Assembly: GCA_028691595.1 (NCBI GenBank)
Contig: JAQUZA010000082.1
Location: 1-10,620, forward strand
Length of the DNA stretch: 10,620 nt
Direction: 5' to 3'
Source: Candidatus Rifleibacteriota bacterium
GTDB taxonomy: Bacteria; Muiribacteriota; Ozemobacteria; Ozemobacterales; Ozemobacteraceae
Position 1 is the stretch's first letter; each line of letters starts with the position of its first letter. A program made the translations under genes and the position numbers. Shown here piece by piece: positions 1 to 7,418 of the stretch. Below the pieces are notes generated by a model, which saw only the letters and a program-made list of their open reading frames with translations, was not told the origin of the DNA and did not search any database.

Positions 1-579
1 CGCAGTGGCGACATGCAGGTAACTCTTGATGGCAAAACAATTCGTGAGGTTTCGATTCAATCAGCAAAAGTTACCTTTAAAGGCTTTTCGCCCGGCCAGT
101 TCAGTTCAATGCAAACAGCAGGCATCAATGTCGCGAAGCTGCAGGAAACCGGCAGCATCGAAGCTGAAGCCTTTATCGATGTCAACGCCATTAACAGCCT
201 TATCACCCGTGAAATTGCCCGCATAAAAACCAGAAACAGAATCTTTGACAAGCTCAGTCTCAACCTTTTAAACGACCAGGTTAGAGTTACCGGGATGGTT
301 GACTTCAGGAAGATCCCCGGCAACATTCTTGGTTTTCTGTCAACCGATCTTTCTCCATTTACTGCAACCATAAAGTTTACACAGAGTGGCAGTCAGATCA
401 ACATCGATATAATCGATGCAAAGGTTAACGATCAGCCCATGACCGGCGAACTCCGCCAGCAGATTCTCTCATGGCTCAACCCGGTATGGGATTTCTCGAT
501 TCTGCCATATTCAGCAGAATTGCTGAGTTTTAAAATCTCCTCTGCCGGGTTGGCTTTCAGCGGCAAGCTTTTTCATTAA
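1..579 (+). CDS. DUF2993 / LmeA-like lipid-binding domain protein (5' end outside window)
   Basis: The frame is open to the left edge, so this is probably the C-terminal part of a longer protein; an ATG at 13 is the first internal start but has no clear ribosome binding site. The visible 192 residues alternate beta strands with one helix. The order is an amphipathic strand region (VSIQSAKVTFKGF), a segment like the 'I-T-E-A-D-L-N' region of DUF2993 (FIDVNAINSLITREI), then long strands ending in a glycine-containing strand (ISSAGLAFSGKLF). This order fits DUF2993, whose member LmeA binds phospholipid in the mycobacterial periplasm. No signal peptide can be checked because the N-terminus is missing. 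The next gene starts 91 bases downstream on the same strand; that gap has no terminator and only a very weak promoter-like match. The family call rests on pattern, not alignment; another lipid-binding beta-rich fold is possible. Confidence 0.6.
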   Translation, partial: RSGDMQVTLDGKTIREVSIQSAKVTFKGFSPGQFSSMQTAGINVAKLQETGSIEAEAFIDVNAINSLITREIARIKTRNRIFDKLSLNLLNDQVRVTGMVDFRKIPGNILGFLSTDLSPFTATIKFTQSGSQINIDIIDAKVNDQPMTGELRQQILSWLNPVWDFSILPYSAELLSFKISSAGLAFSGKLFH

Positions 580-670
580 CTATTTCCACATTTCTTGTTA
601 AAAACCCCTGGTCACCTTTTACAAAAGTTAAGAACAACAGCCTTTTCATCAGGATACGAGGATGTAACCA

Positions 671-2209
671 ATGGAAAAACGAAGTACAGCCGATAAAATC
701 GGCACATTTTTTGGCATTCTAGCCGGGCTGGCCGGCGTTATAATCGGGGTCAATTCAAGCTTCCAGGTTCAAGAAATCGCAACTCCGAGACCAGGGTTTT
801 CTTCACATTGCCAAACCAGTCTACCGTTCTGCATTCTCGCTACTGAGCGTGCAGCAACCACATTTTCTGAGGCCATCAAACTGGCAGAAAAGCTACACCC
901 TGAAGCAGGTCGGGTCGTGTTTAAACATGAAAACCCCGAGTCCTGCCTGGAAGAACTTATTGAAAAAAAGCCGTATTTTGCCATGATTTTTATCTGTCCC
1001 GATGAACTCGATGTTAATGTTGCCTGGAAATGGCTGCTAACAACGACCCGACTCGACTCAGACCCCTTTGTGGATATCCGTTCAGGCTTCATTACTGGCC
1101 AGACCCCCGAAGCCGCAACCAGTTTTATGCAGCGAATTATCGATCTCCACGAAGGTCGGCTGCAGCTTCCCGGGAAGCTGATCGACAATCTTGGCGGTAA
1201 CACCGAAATGGGGAAAGGCGATTTCAATGTCATGCCTGGCAGTTTCATGATACCGGTTTTCACCCGGCGGGTCGGGCTCGAAACAATCTCGCATGGAACG
1301 CAGGGCTTCAGCAAAGAACGCCTTAGCAGTATGAAAGGTGCGGGCATACTTCATTTTGGCGGCCATGGCTACCCGGACCGAATCGTCGACACCCTTAACG
1401 GCGTTTACGTGCGCAAATTGGAAATTTCGCCTTCCATAGTATTCAACGGAGCCTGTTACACCGGTGTCACCGGTCGCTGGTTCGACATTACCAGCGGTAT
1501 TCTGAAAGAACAAACAGTCAGCCCTGAAGTCTGCTTTGCCCTTGGCATACTTGAAAATCAGGTAGCAAGCTATCTCGCCGCCCTGCACCCCGATCACGGG
1601 ATTCCGGTATATCAGGAGATGGAGTGTCTCGCGTGGAGTGGGGCCGCTCTCGGAGACATCATCAAATACACGCATGATGGAGTAGTAATCGCCAACGGCG
1701 GAAAAATGCCAGATATTTCGCCGGTAAGCCACGGCATGCAGGCTGACCAGATTCCTGCTCAAATTATGCTTAAGGGAACTGCCTCCAGAATACTCTTTGG
1801 TGACCCTTCACTGACACCCATAGCATCGTTTACCCCTCCACCTTTCAAGTTCAGTATTTCTGAATCCGGCGAATCATCTTTGACAGTTTCTGCAACCCTT
1901 GAAAACCTTGAGCTTAAATCCACCTATACAAACACCTACGCCGCCGGCAATTCTGCAGATATACCATTTAATGACCGTGCTCTGCTCTGTTTTGAGCTGC
2001 CCGCGGGTTGGACAGAAATCAAATCAGTTGATATATTGAGCATAACGGCTTCTGACAAGCCTATTGCCGGCACCTTAACCGGCTTTGCAGTTGAACATGA
2101 TCAGGGAAAAAATCTGGCGCATATTCAGGTCGATCTGCCGGCAAATGGCTACATGACAGGCTCATTCCGACAAAAAGATGCCGCTATTGTCTTGAAGATT
2201 CAACGCTGA
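671..2209 (+). CDS. Clan CD cysteine peptidase, gingipain (C25)-like, exported or membrane-anchored
   Basis: The 512-residue protein begins with a short basic stretch and a hydrophobic segment (about residues 10-28), a signal peptide or uncleaved anchor. Residues about 50-380 look like a peptidase C25 domain. DPFVDIRSGFITGQTPEAA (about 135-155) resembles the 'dPyPDi-vGR' stretch of that family. HFGGHG (228-233) supplies the likely catalytic His232, NGACYTG supplies Cys262, and GDPSL (377-381) matches the usual end of the C25 domain. The 30-residue His-Cys spacing is close to that in gingipains. Residues about 385-512 are beta-rich and Ig-like. Unlike gingipains it shows no long propeptide or adhesin repeats. 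The ATG at 671 follows GAGG at 658-661; another ATG at 662 is followed at once by TAA. It may share a transcript with the DUF2993-like gene. The fold and catalytic dyad are fairly sure; the substrate is unknown. Confidence 0.78.
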   Translation: MEKRSTADKIGTFFGILAGLAGVIIGVNSSFQVQEIATPRPGFSSHCQTSLPFCILATERAATTFSEAIKLAEKLHPEAGRVVFKHENPESCLEELIEKKPYFAMIFICPDELDVNVAWKWLLTTTRLDSDPFVDIRSGFITGQTPEAATSFMQRIIDLHEGRLQLPGKLIDNLGGNTEMGKGDFNVMPGSFMIPVFTRRVGLETISHGTQGFSKERLSSMKGAGILHFGGHGYPDRIVDTLNGVYVRKLEISPSIVFNGACYTGVTGRWFDITSGILKEQTVSPEVCFALGILENQVASYLAALHPDHGIPVYQEMECLAWSGAALGDIIKYTHDGVVIANGGKMPDISPVSHGMQADQIPAQIMLKGTASRILFGDPSLTPIASFTPPPFKFSISESGESSLTVSATLENLELKSTYTNTYAAGNSADIPFNDRALLCFELPAGWTEIKSVDILSITASDKPIAGTLTGFAVEHDQGKNLAHIQVDLPANGYMTGSFRQKDAAIVLKIQR

Positions 2210-2250
2210 TTCAGTTCAAGTGCAAATTACGTTGGTATCTTCGTCGTTCT

Positions 2251-2256
2251 TATAAT
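2251..2256 (+). promoter_or_regulatory. Candidate -10 element (TATAAT) just upstream of the zincin gene
   Basis: A perfect TATAAT lies 12 to 17 bases before the GTG start at 2268. No good -35 sits 16-18 bases upstream (TACGTT at 17); TTGGTA is only 13 bases away. If functional, the transcript would begin near 2263 and have a leader of only about five bases. It could equally be chance in a short AT-rich gap. Confidence 0.3.
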
Positions 2257-2267
2257 ATCCTCAGAGG

Positions 2268-2789
2268 GTGACAGAATCAGAAAACACCCAAAATGAACTT
2301 CGGGGCCACTGCGTTACCTTTGATCAGTTCGACAGCCTGTTCAGAGACGAATTGGCACGCATACCCGACCAGTTTCGCGAAGGGGTTGCCCAGTTCATTC
2401 TCGAAGAACGTGAGCATCGCCACAGCAAATACATGCGCGGCCTCTACACTCTCGGGCACTATATGCCCCGTGGTCACTTCGGCAGCCCGGTAGTCATTCT
2501 TTACTATGGCTCATTTGTCAGAGCATTTCCACACCATAGAATTTCTGACCTGCGTCTCGAAATCGCCAGAACAATTACTCACGAGCTTCTTCACCACTGG
2601 GAAAACCGCTCAGGCATTGACCTGCTTGGCGACGAAGACCGCCGCCAGCTCGCTCTCTGGAAACAAAAAACCGGCTACCAGGACGGTTCTAACGCCACGG
2701 GCAAAAACTATATTGAAGCCGCGCTGTTTATCTATCTGATTTTCATTTTCGTTGCGGTTCTTGCCCGCTGGATAATGCTGCTGGGCTGA
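2268..2789 (+). CDS. Minimal zincin metallopeptidase (PF06262-like) with C-terminal membrane anchor
   Basis: The 173-residue protein has the PF06262 (Zincin_1) pattern. An N-terminal helical region (FDSLFRDELARIPDQFREGV) is followed by a central strand (VVILYYGSFVRAF) and the zinc-binding helix TITHELLHHW. His105 and His109 are the likely zinc ligands and Glu106 the general base. The third ligand is probably an acidic residue in LLGDED (119-124), a little further on than the usual HExxHHxG-D arrangement. Residues about 148-173 form a hydrophobic helix that ends the protein, so it looks tail-anchored with the catalytic domain probably in the cytoplasm; typical family members are soluble and shorter. 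The GTG at 2268 is the only plausible start, as an in-frame TAA lies at 2253. The AGAGG beside it is too close for a normal ribosome binding site. It lies 58 bases after the C25-like peptidase and 18 before the MBL-fold gene. Substrate unknown. Confidence 0.72.
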   Translation: MTESENTQNELRGHCVTFDQFDSLFRDELARIPDQFREGVAQFILEEREHRHSKYMRGLYTLGHYMPRGHFGSPVVILYYGSFVRAFPHHRISDLRLEIARTITHELLHHWENRSGIDLLGDEDRRQLALWKQKTGYQDGSNATGKNYIEAALFIYLIFIFVAVLARWIMLLG

Positions 2790-2807
2790 AAGGGGTTATA
2801 AAAACCA

Positions 2808-3752
2808 ATGAGCATCGACCTGCCAATTCTGCCAGATCGGCAGAATCCTGATTTTATCGGGCAATTGATCAACTTCGGCCATTATCTGGAAAAGAGTGCC
2901 AGACCGGGCTGTAAATTTGATCTCAGCCTCTGGCCAAACACTCTCTGGCAATTGATCGAAAAGAAAATGCTTAGTGGGCTTGATTTGTTTGTGAGCACTA
3001 CTGTCAAAGAATCTGAAGTCTTGATGCTGCAGTGGTACAACTCCGGAATCTTCATTAAAACAGCTGAAGCAGTTATTGGCTTTGACATAGTGCCACTGCC
3101 GAGATATTACGGCTGGCCGGATTCCGCAGGCCTTACTGCAAGAATTGCCGCCGCCCTCGATGCTCTGATGGTAACCCATAATCATCAGGATCATTTTGAT
3201 TCATCTCTTGTTGAAGCTGTTATCCGCTTAAAAAAGCCGGTATTGATGCATCCGGCGGCCACAGAATCAGGTTCTGCGATACTCCAAGCCACAGACGGTG
3301 CAGTTTTCAAAATTTGCGGGTTTTCAATAAAGTCTCACCACGCAACGCACGTCTGGCGAAACAGCATGAGCGAACTGCCACTGACCTGTTTCGAATGCCG
3401 CCGTGAAGACTCTTTTCGCATTATATTTTGCGGAGATGCCGACTACACAAGGGGGTTTCCCGGAGTGAAACCAGAACCGGATGCCCTTTTCATCACCTGG
3501 CGAAACCCTGGCCCACGATATGAAGATGGCCACCCCAATCAGACAGGTACCACCCTGGATGCGGTAAACATCGTAATCAAAGAGCTTAGACCCCACCGGC
3601 TGATATTAGAGCACTATGCCGAGCTTGATCATATCTACCGTGGCTTTTCTGCGAGTTATGAAATAGCAGAGAGTCTCATAAAAAGCATAGATCTCCCAAC
3701 CGACATATTTTTCTGGGGTGAAATAGCTTATTTGAAGCCTCCTTGCAAATAA
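2808..3752 (+). CDS. Metallo-beta-lactamase-fold hydrolase
   Basis: The 314-residue protein carries the metal-binding motif of the superfamily, VTHNHQDHFD, giving His124, His126, Asp128 and His129. Other likely ligands are His178 or His181 in SHHATHV, Asp210 in FCGDADY, and His269 in LILEHY. The order and spacing fit the UlaG/RomA-like branch of metal-dependent hydrolases. About 70 residues precede the first MBL strand (LQWYNSGIFIKTAEAVIGFD), an N-terminal extension with no recognised motif. No signal peptide is visible, so it is probably cytoplasmic. The ATG at 2808 follows AGGGG at 2791-2795 at a rather long spacing of 12 bases. The gene starts 18 bases after the zincin stop, so the two are probably co-transcribed. 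Substrates in this branch range from phosphodiesters to lactones and N-acyl phospholipids, and the sequence does not choose among them. Confidence 0.88.
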   Translation: MSIDLPILPDRQNPDFIGQLINFGHYLEKSARPGCKFDLSLWPNTLWQLIEKKMLSGLDLFVSTTVKESEVLMLQWYNSGIFIKTAEAVIGFDIVPLPRYYGWPDSAGLTARIAAALDALMVTHNHQDHFDSSLVEAVIRLKKPVLMHPAATESGSAILQATDGAVFKICGFSIKSHHATHVWRNSMSELPLTCFECRREDSFRIIFCGDADYTRGFPGVKPEPDALFITWRNPGPRYEDGHPNQTGTTLDAVNIVIKELRPHRLILEHYAELDHIYRGFSASYEIAESLIKSIDLPTDIFFWGEIAYLKPPCK

Positions 3753-3782
3753 TTGGTCCATGCAAGGAGCCGCAAAATTTTT
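3739..3782 (+). terminator. Weak hairpin overlapping the MBL-gene stop, possible terminator
   Basis: CTCCTTGCA at 3739-3747 pairs perfectly with TGCAAGGAG at 3761-3769 around a 13-base loop that contains the stop codon. Five Ts follow at 3778-3782, but eight bases after the stem, so it is a poor intrinsic terminator. It lies between the MBL gene and a good promoter for the next gene, where a transcript end would make sense. Confidence 0.35.
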
Positions 3783-3853
3783 AACGCAGCTCTGGCCGAT
3801 TCAACAAAGCAAAATCCTCGTGGCGGTGAGCCCTGAGAATCGTTCAGCAAAGC

Positions 3854-3882
3854 TTGAATTTTTGCGGTTTCGACTCTATACT
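3854..3882 (+). promoter_or_regulatory. Sigma70-type promoter for the Trm112-like / TIM-barrel pair
   Basis: TTGAAT at 3854-3859 and TATACT at 3877-3882 are separated by 17 bases, matching consensus at 4 of 6 and 5 of 6 positions. Transcription would start near 3889, leaving a leader of about 34 bases before the ATG at 3923. The rest of the 170-base gap after the MBL gene shows nothing else I can support. Confidence 0.6.
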
Positions 3883-3922
3883 GATTGCACTTTTGCCATG
3901 CAGATGGCGACTGGAGAAAACC

Positions 3923-4108
3923 ATGCCCATCAAGAAAGAATTGCTCGAAATACTTGCCTGCCCGGCCTGTCGCGGCAAAATTGTCTACAACGACGATCGC
4001 GATACCCTTGATTGCCAGAACTGCCACCGCAGCTACCCTATTCGTGACGAGATACCGGTTATGCTTGTTGAAGAAGCCACTCTTCCGCCCGAAAAGCAAC
4101 AACCCTGA
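3923..4108 (+). CDS. Trm112-like (UPF0434/YcaR-type) small zinc protein
   Basis: The 61-residue protein has two CxxC pairs, Cys13/Cys16 (ACPACRG) and Cys31/Cys34 (DCQNCHRSYP). They are followed by the characteristic YPIRDEIPVML segment of bacterial Trm112-like proteins, and the length is typical. Archaeal and eukaryotic Trm112 activates methyltransferases that modify tRNA, rRNA and release factors. Bacterial homologues are often linked to lipid A or other genes, and their partner is mostly unknown. The frame is open further upstream, but I chose the ATG at 3923: GGAG at 3913-3916 precedes it at a good distance and the family begins with MxxxLLEILACP. The TIM-barrel gene follows after seven bases, so the pair is almost certainly one operon. 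No methyltransferase is visible nearby. Confidence 0.9.
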   Translation: MPIKKELLEILACPACRGKIVYNDDRDTLDCQNCHRSYPIRDEIPVMLVEEATLPPEKQQP

Positions 4109-4115
4109 GCAGCAG

Positions 4116-4892
4116 ATGGCACAGATATTCGTAAACATCGCTTTTCAGCGCATGACCCCTGATGGTTTCAAATTCTTGTCTGAACGACAGCTTTTTCCTG
4201 AGTTCTATTTTTGCGGCGACACCGTTGATACTATCGAACGTCAGGCAATTGCTGATATTCGCAGTCTATCAGATGGTCATAATTTCAGATCAACGTTGCA
4301 TGCACCTTTTTATGACCTCAATATCGGTGCCCGCGACCGCAGCATCAGAATAGCCAGTTTTGAAAGACTTATCTGGGCTGTAGAAACGGCAGCCCTGCTT
4401 GGCTCGCAGGTGGTGGTAGTTCACCCCGGTTACGGTCTGGGGCCCGGCGAAATAGACATCGATGCCTGGCTCAGCCGGGCCGGCCAGATATTGCAGCAAC
4501 TGGTCGCCCACGCAGGCGACAGGGGCGTAAAAATTGCCTTCGAGAACATTTACGACAGCAAACCAGACTATCTTGTTAAGCTACTGGCTCTCGTCAATTC
4601 TGATGCTGCCGGCATCTGCTTTGATGTCGGGCATTTCAACATTTTTTCATCGCTGCCAATGCAGGCATGGTTCGATGCTCTCGGTCACCGCATTTTAGAG
4701 TTTCACCTGCATGACAACGACAGAAGTGCCGACCAGCACCGGGCAATAGGCGACGGCAACCTCGATTATCAACCCCTAATCAGCTGGTACAATTCTCAAC
4801 CTGAAAAATCGCGACCGGTTTTAACCCTCGAGCAACCCGATCGCAACCACGTTATCAGGTCAGTCAGCCGCATGCAAAGCTGGGATATCTGA
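4116..4892 (+). CDS. Xylose isomerase-like TIM barrel (AP endonuclease family 2) metalloenzyme
   Basis: The 258-residue protein has the conserved metal-site residues of the superfamily in order: His62 (LHAPF), His103 (VVVHPG), Glu143 (AFEN), Asp170 and His173 (CFDVGH), His197 or His199 (FHLHDN), His208 (DQHRAIGDG) and Glu239 (TLEQ). This pattern is shared by sugar epimerases and isomerases and by endonuclease IV. The short length and the HLHDN-HRAIGDG stretch favour a sugar phosphate isomerase/epimerase-like enzyme over a DNA repair nuclease, but the reaction cannot be read from sequence. The frame is open upstream through the Trm112-like gene. I chose the ATG at 4116 because it lies just after that gene's stop and the first barrel strand (IFVNIAF) follows at once. 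Its ribosome binding site is weak (GAGCAG), so translational coupling is likely. No obvious terminator follows before the convergent gene 62 bases on. Confidence 0.85.
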   Translation: MAQIFVNIAFQRMTPDGFKFLSERQLFPEFYFCGDTVDTIERQAIADIRSLSDGHNFRSTLHAPFYDLNIGARDRSIRIASFERLIWAVETAALLGSQVVVVHPGYGLGPGEIDIDAWLSRAGQILQQLVAHAGDRGVKIAFENIYDSKPDYLVKLLALVNSDAAGICFDVGHFNIFSSLPMQAWFDALGHRILEFHLHDNDRSADQHRAIGDGNLDYQPLISWYNSQPEKSRPVLTLEQPDRNHVIRSVSRMQSWDI

Positions 4893-4954
4893 AACAGCAC
4901 ACAGATCCTGGCAATCCAGGAAAAACTTTCAATACATCAATGCAAGACCAACAA

Positions 4955-7384
4955 TCATTTGTTGAGGGCTTTTTTTGCCTTATGGTTTTCGGGATAAATC
5001 CTGAGAGCTCTTTCGTAAGCAGCTTGTTCAAGATTATAACAGGCGTTTTTATTGTATTCATGGTTGCCCACCAAAGCTTCTTTGCCAAGAGCACGCCACA
5101 GGTCACCCTGGTCACTGTATAGAAATGAAACTGTGACTTTGTCTTTGTTGACCTTGTCGATCAGATCACCAGTTCTCCTGATCAGTGCAGCGGCTTCGTT
5201 GTGAAATTCTGCCTTGCCTGCGTAGGCAAAAACCCTATGCGCATACTCTATGAGCTTGTTCGCTATCAAATTGTTCAAGAAAATTTTGTTTTCGGGAAGA
5301 TTGGCACTATCAGAAATCTTTATTGCTTCTCGAATAATTTTCAGAGATGAGGCCTTGGAATTGCTGGCTTTCTGAGTAATTTGCTGTGGTGCCTTTTCGT
5401 TCCAGTATTTTTTATTAAATTCTTCATCAGCCCTGCGAATTACTGCATTTACCTGATTAGCCAGTTCAAGTTTGTTGTCTGTCTGACCCCGATGTTCATC
5501 TTTCTTACCTGAAGACACCGTTGCCTGTGAGTTGCCACTTCTACCCGCAGAAGTGGTGCCAGTGGAAGCGCTGGCAGAATTGGAAACCGACTGGCTCTGA
5601 CCATTATACAAAAGATTTGGACGTTTCTGCACATACTCGTTTGGGATTTCGCCGCTGCCGGCACGCCATTGCGATGAAAACTCTGTCTCTACTTTTTCTG
5701 AAATACTATCGCCGTTATGCAACAGCAGATTTGCTCTGCAGGCAGCTGGCAGGTTTTTTGTATGCTGACTGTTAACACTGAAAATTAAGTGGGTAAAATC
5801 CTGGCGTTCGCTCTTCTTAACCAGGTTACCGACACGAAACAATTTATTAGTGCCATTATAGATCGAAAACCACACACCACGGGAATTTCTCAGATGGATG
5901 TGCACGAACTTTAGACTGCCAGAGTAAACATCGATCTCAACAAGGTCATCATCAGCAAGTTCGCTTATCATTACCGAAACATAGTTCCCACCGACCTGTG
6001 TACTGGTATCACCGGTTCCGGTGTTATAAATCTCACCCAGCTTTTTCGCCGTCAGATTATTTTTCTTTTCCAGCTTAGATTCAGGTTTGCTCTGGAGGCT
6101 ACTATCCGGTGGCTGCTGCTGAGAATCATTTTCCCCGCCCACCGGTTCAGCCTCATCTTGACCGGCAAACATGCTTACTGTTTTATTTTCCTTGTTGGCA
6201 ATTACTGGCTCCTTGTTGCTGTCGGCACTGGAACCGGCAAATAAATCAGGCTTTCTGGTCATGTCAGAAGCGCCCGCAAACAAATTTACTCCCGGGCCTT
6301 TTTTATCTGAGCTCTTGCCTTCAACGGTTTTGACAGTGGCAATGGCTTCGTCAAACAAGTTTCTGGAAGTCGTTTCATAATCTTCCCATGCTTCTTTTGC
6401 CCACTGCAGCATCTTTGGTTTCTGCTCTTCATCATCAGAACCGGTGATATTATTGTTTACAGTTTCCCAGGATGCTCTGGCAGCAACTGTTATTGCCCGG
6501 AACTTATCCGCGGCTGTAGAGCTAGAAATATTTTCAGTTCTAATTTCGCCACATAGCGCCTTGGCCTCACGCATAAAGGGCTCGTAATTCCAGGTGTATC
6601 TGGCATCGCCGAATACCATCTGTTGCACAGCGCCGGAAAACACCCTGTCTTTAACAGCCTGAACCCTTTCGAGAAGGCTTTCGAATCGATCAGCCTCTTC
6701 AGCATTTGCCTTCATAAAACTGAGAATGGGTTCAACCGCGTTTATCACACGATTTGCCCGTCGTACAAGCCCATTCATATACATTTCAAGAGATTCAGTC
6801 TGCTGCTTCTGAAATCTGGCTTCTTCAATCGCCTTATAATTCTCAATGAAGCCATCAACGCCTTCTTTGGCAGACTTAACAGCGTCAAGATAAGACTGTG
6901 TCTTTACACTGGAAACAACATCCTTTACGGTCACTACCGCATCATAAATGGTCTTAATATAAACAAGGGCTTCTTCCTGACGATCAAGCACTCTTATGCT
7001 GCCAAGTCCTGCGATCGCCTCCCGGCTTATCCTGAGGGAAGTGTTTGCCTTTTCATACTTTTCCTTCCAGAAACTTGAGGAAAAACCATTGTTAAGACTG
7101 ATCTGCAAATCAAAAGAAAAGCTGCGGCTTTCTCTTCTGGCCTTGAAAAGCTGATCTTCAAGGTCGTGATTTACAACACTTTCCAGATAGCGATTTACAT
7201 CATTCAATGCTGCAATAGCATCCTCGACCTGATTGTTTTCCATCAGCCTGTTCGCAGCCTTAACTCCCTCGCCAACGTGGCTGACAAATCTTGAAATGGC
7301 TGCCTGCTGAGCCGACACGGAGCCCGCCACACAGAGCCAGGCTATTAACAGAAAAATTGACACAGTATGTTTTGATGCAGACAT
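4955..7384 (-). CDS. Large exported multi-domain protein of unknown function
   Basis: I do not recognise this 809-residue protein. A signal peptide (1-25, ending SVSAQ) is followed by about 330 mostly helical residues rich in charged, coiled-coil-like stretches. Residues about 355-450 are low-complexity linker rich in Ser, Lys, Glu and Gln. It holds three near-identical motifs: LFAG at 368, LFAG at 381 and MFAG at 405. Residues about 455-590 look like a beta-rich domain (VSVMISELADDDLVEIDVYS, HIHLRNSRGVWFSIYNG). A second Ser/Gly linker (about 595-650) leads to a helical C-terminus that ends in a tetratricopeptide-like stretch (YNLEQAAYERALRIYPENHKAKKAL). The ATG at 7384 has GAGG six bases upstream; a GTG at 7390 is in frame but overlaps that site. 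It begins 34 bases after the tandem PsbP/DcrB-like gene, so the two probably form one operon. It may be a periplasmic or surface scaffold, which is inference. Confidence 0.85.
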   Translation of the reverse strand: MSASKHTVSIFLLIAWLCVAGSVSAQQAAISRFVSHVGEGVKAANRLMENNQVEDAIAALNDVNRYLESVVNHDLEDQLFKARRESRSFSFDLQISLNNGFSSSFWKEKYEKANTSLRISREAIAGLGSIRVLDRQEEALVYIKTIYDAVVTVKDVVSSVKTQSYLDAVKSAKEGVDGFIENYKAIEEARFQKQQTESLEMYMNGLVRRANRVINAVEPILSFMKANAEEADRFESLLERVQAVKDRVFSGAVQQMVFGDARYTWNYEPFMREAKALCGEIRTENISSSTAADKFRAITVAARASWETVNNNITGSDDEEQKPKMLQWAKEAWEDYETTSRNLFDEAIATVKTVEGKSSDKKGPGVNLFAGASDMTRKPDLFAGSSADSNKEPVIANKENKTVSMFAGQDEAEPVGGENDSQQQPPDSSLQSKPESKLEKKNNLTAKKLGEIYNTGTGDTSTQVGGNYVSVMISELADDDLVEIDVYSGSLKFVHIHLRNSRGVWFSIYNGTNKLFRVGNLVKKSERQDFTHLIFSVNSQHTKNLPAACRANLLLHNGDSISEKVETEFSSQWRAGSGEIPNEYVQKRPNLLYNGQSQSVSNSASASTGTTSAGRSGNSQATVSSGKKDEHRGQTDNKLELANQVNAVIRRADEEFNKKYWNEKAPQQITQKASNSKASSLKIIREAIKISDSANLPENKIFLNNLIANKLIEYAHRVFAYAGKAEFHNEAAALIRRTGDLIDKVNKDKVTVSFLYSDQGDLWRALGKEALVGNHEYNKNACYNLEQAAYERALRIYPENHKAKKALNK

Positions 7385-7418
7385 TCTCACCCTCGTTGTG
7401 AATTATGATTTAGCTGTT

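Noticed and set aside
595..623. Possible promoter TTGTTA-17-TTTACA before the peptidase gene
   Set aside because: Only 4 of 6 and 3 of 6 matches in an AT-rich gap; too weak to list as a feature.
769..1347. Second antisense reading frame (192 codons) in the same gene
   Set aside because: Arg/Ser/Pro-rich shadow translation of the coding strand; no motif.
1082..1762. Long antisense reading frame (226 codons) inside the C25-like peptidase gene
   Set aside because: It lies wholly opposite a gene with clear family motifs, has no ribosome binding site of note, and its product resembles no protein I know.
3760..4011. Separate 83-codon frame between the MBL and Trm112-like genes
   Set aside because: It overlaps the promoter and the Trm112-like gene in a different frame and encodes nothing recognisable; the nearby GGAG lies after its ATG.
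3885..4115. Extended start for the TIM-barrel gene overlapping the Trm112-like gene
   Set aside because: The extra residues are the Trm112-like gene read in another frame; the barrel's first strand starts right after the ATG at 4116.
4907..4920. CCTGG/CCAGG hairpin in the convergent gap as a shared terminator
   Set aside because: Only a five-base stem, and no T run follows it on either strand.
6623..7078. 151-codon plus-strand frame opposite the large exported protein
   Set aside because: Shadow of the minus-strand gene; no start signals and no recognisable domain.
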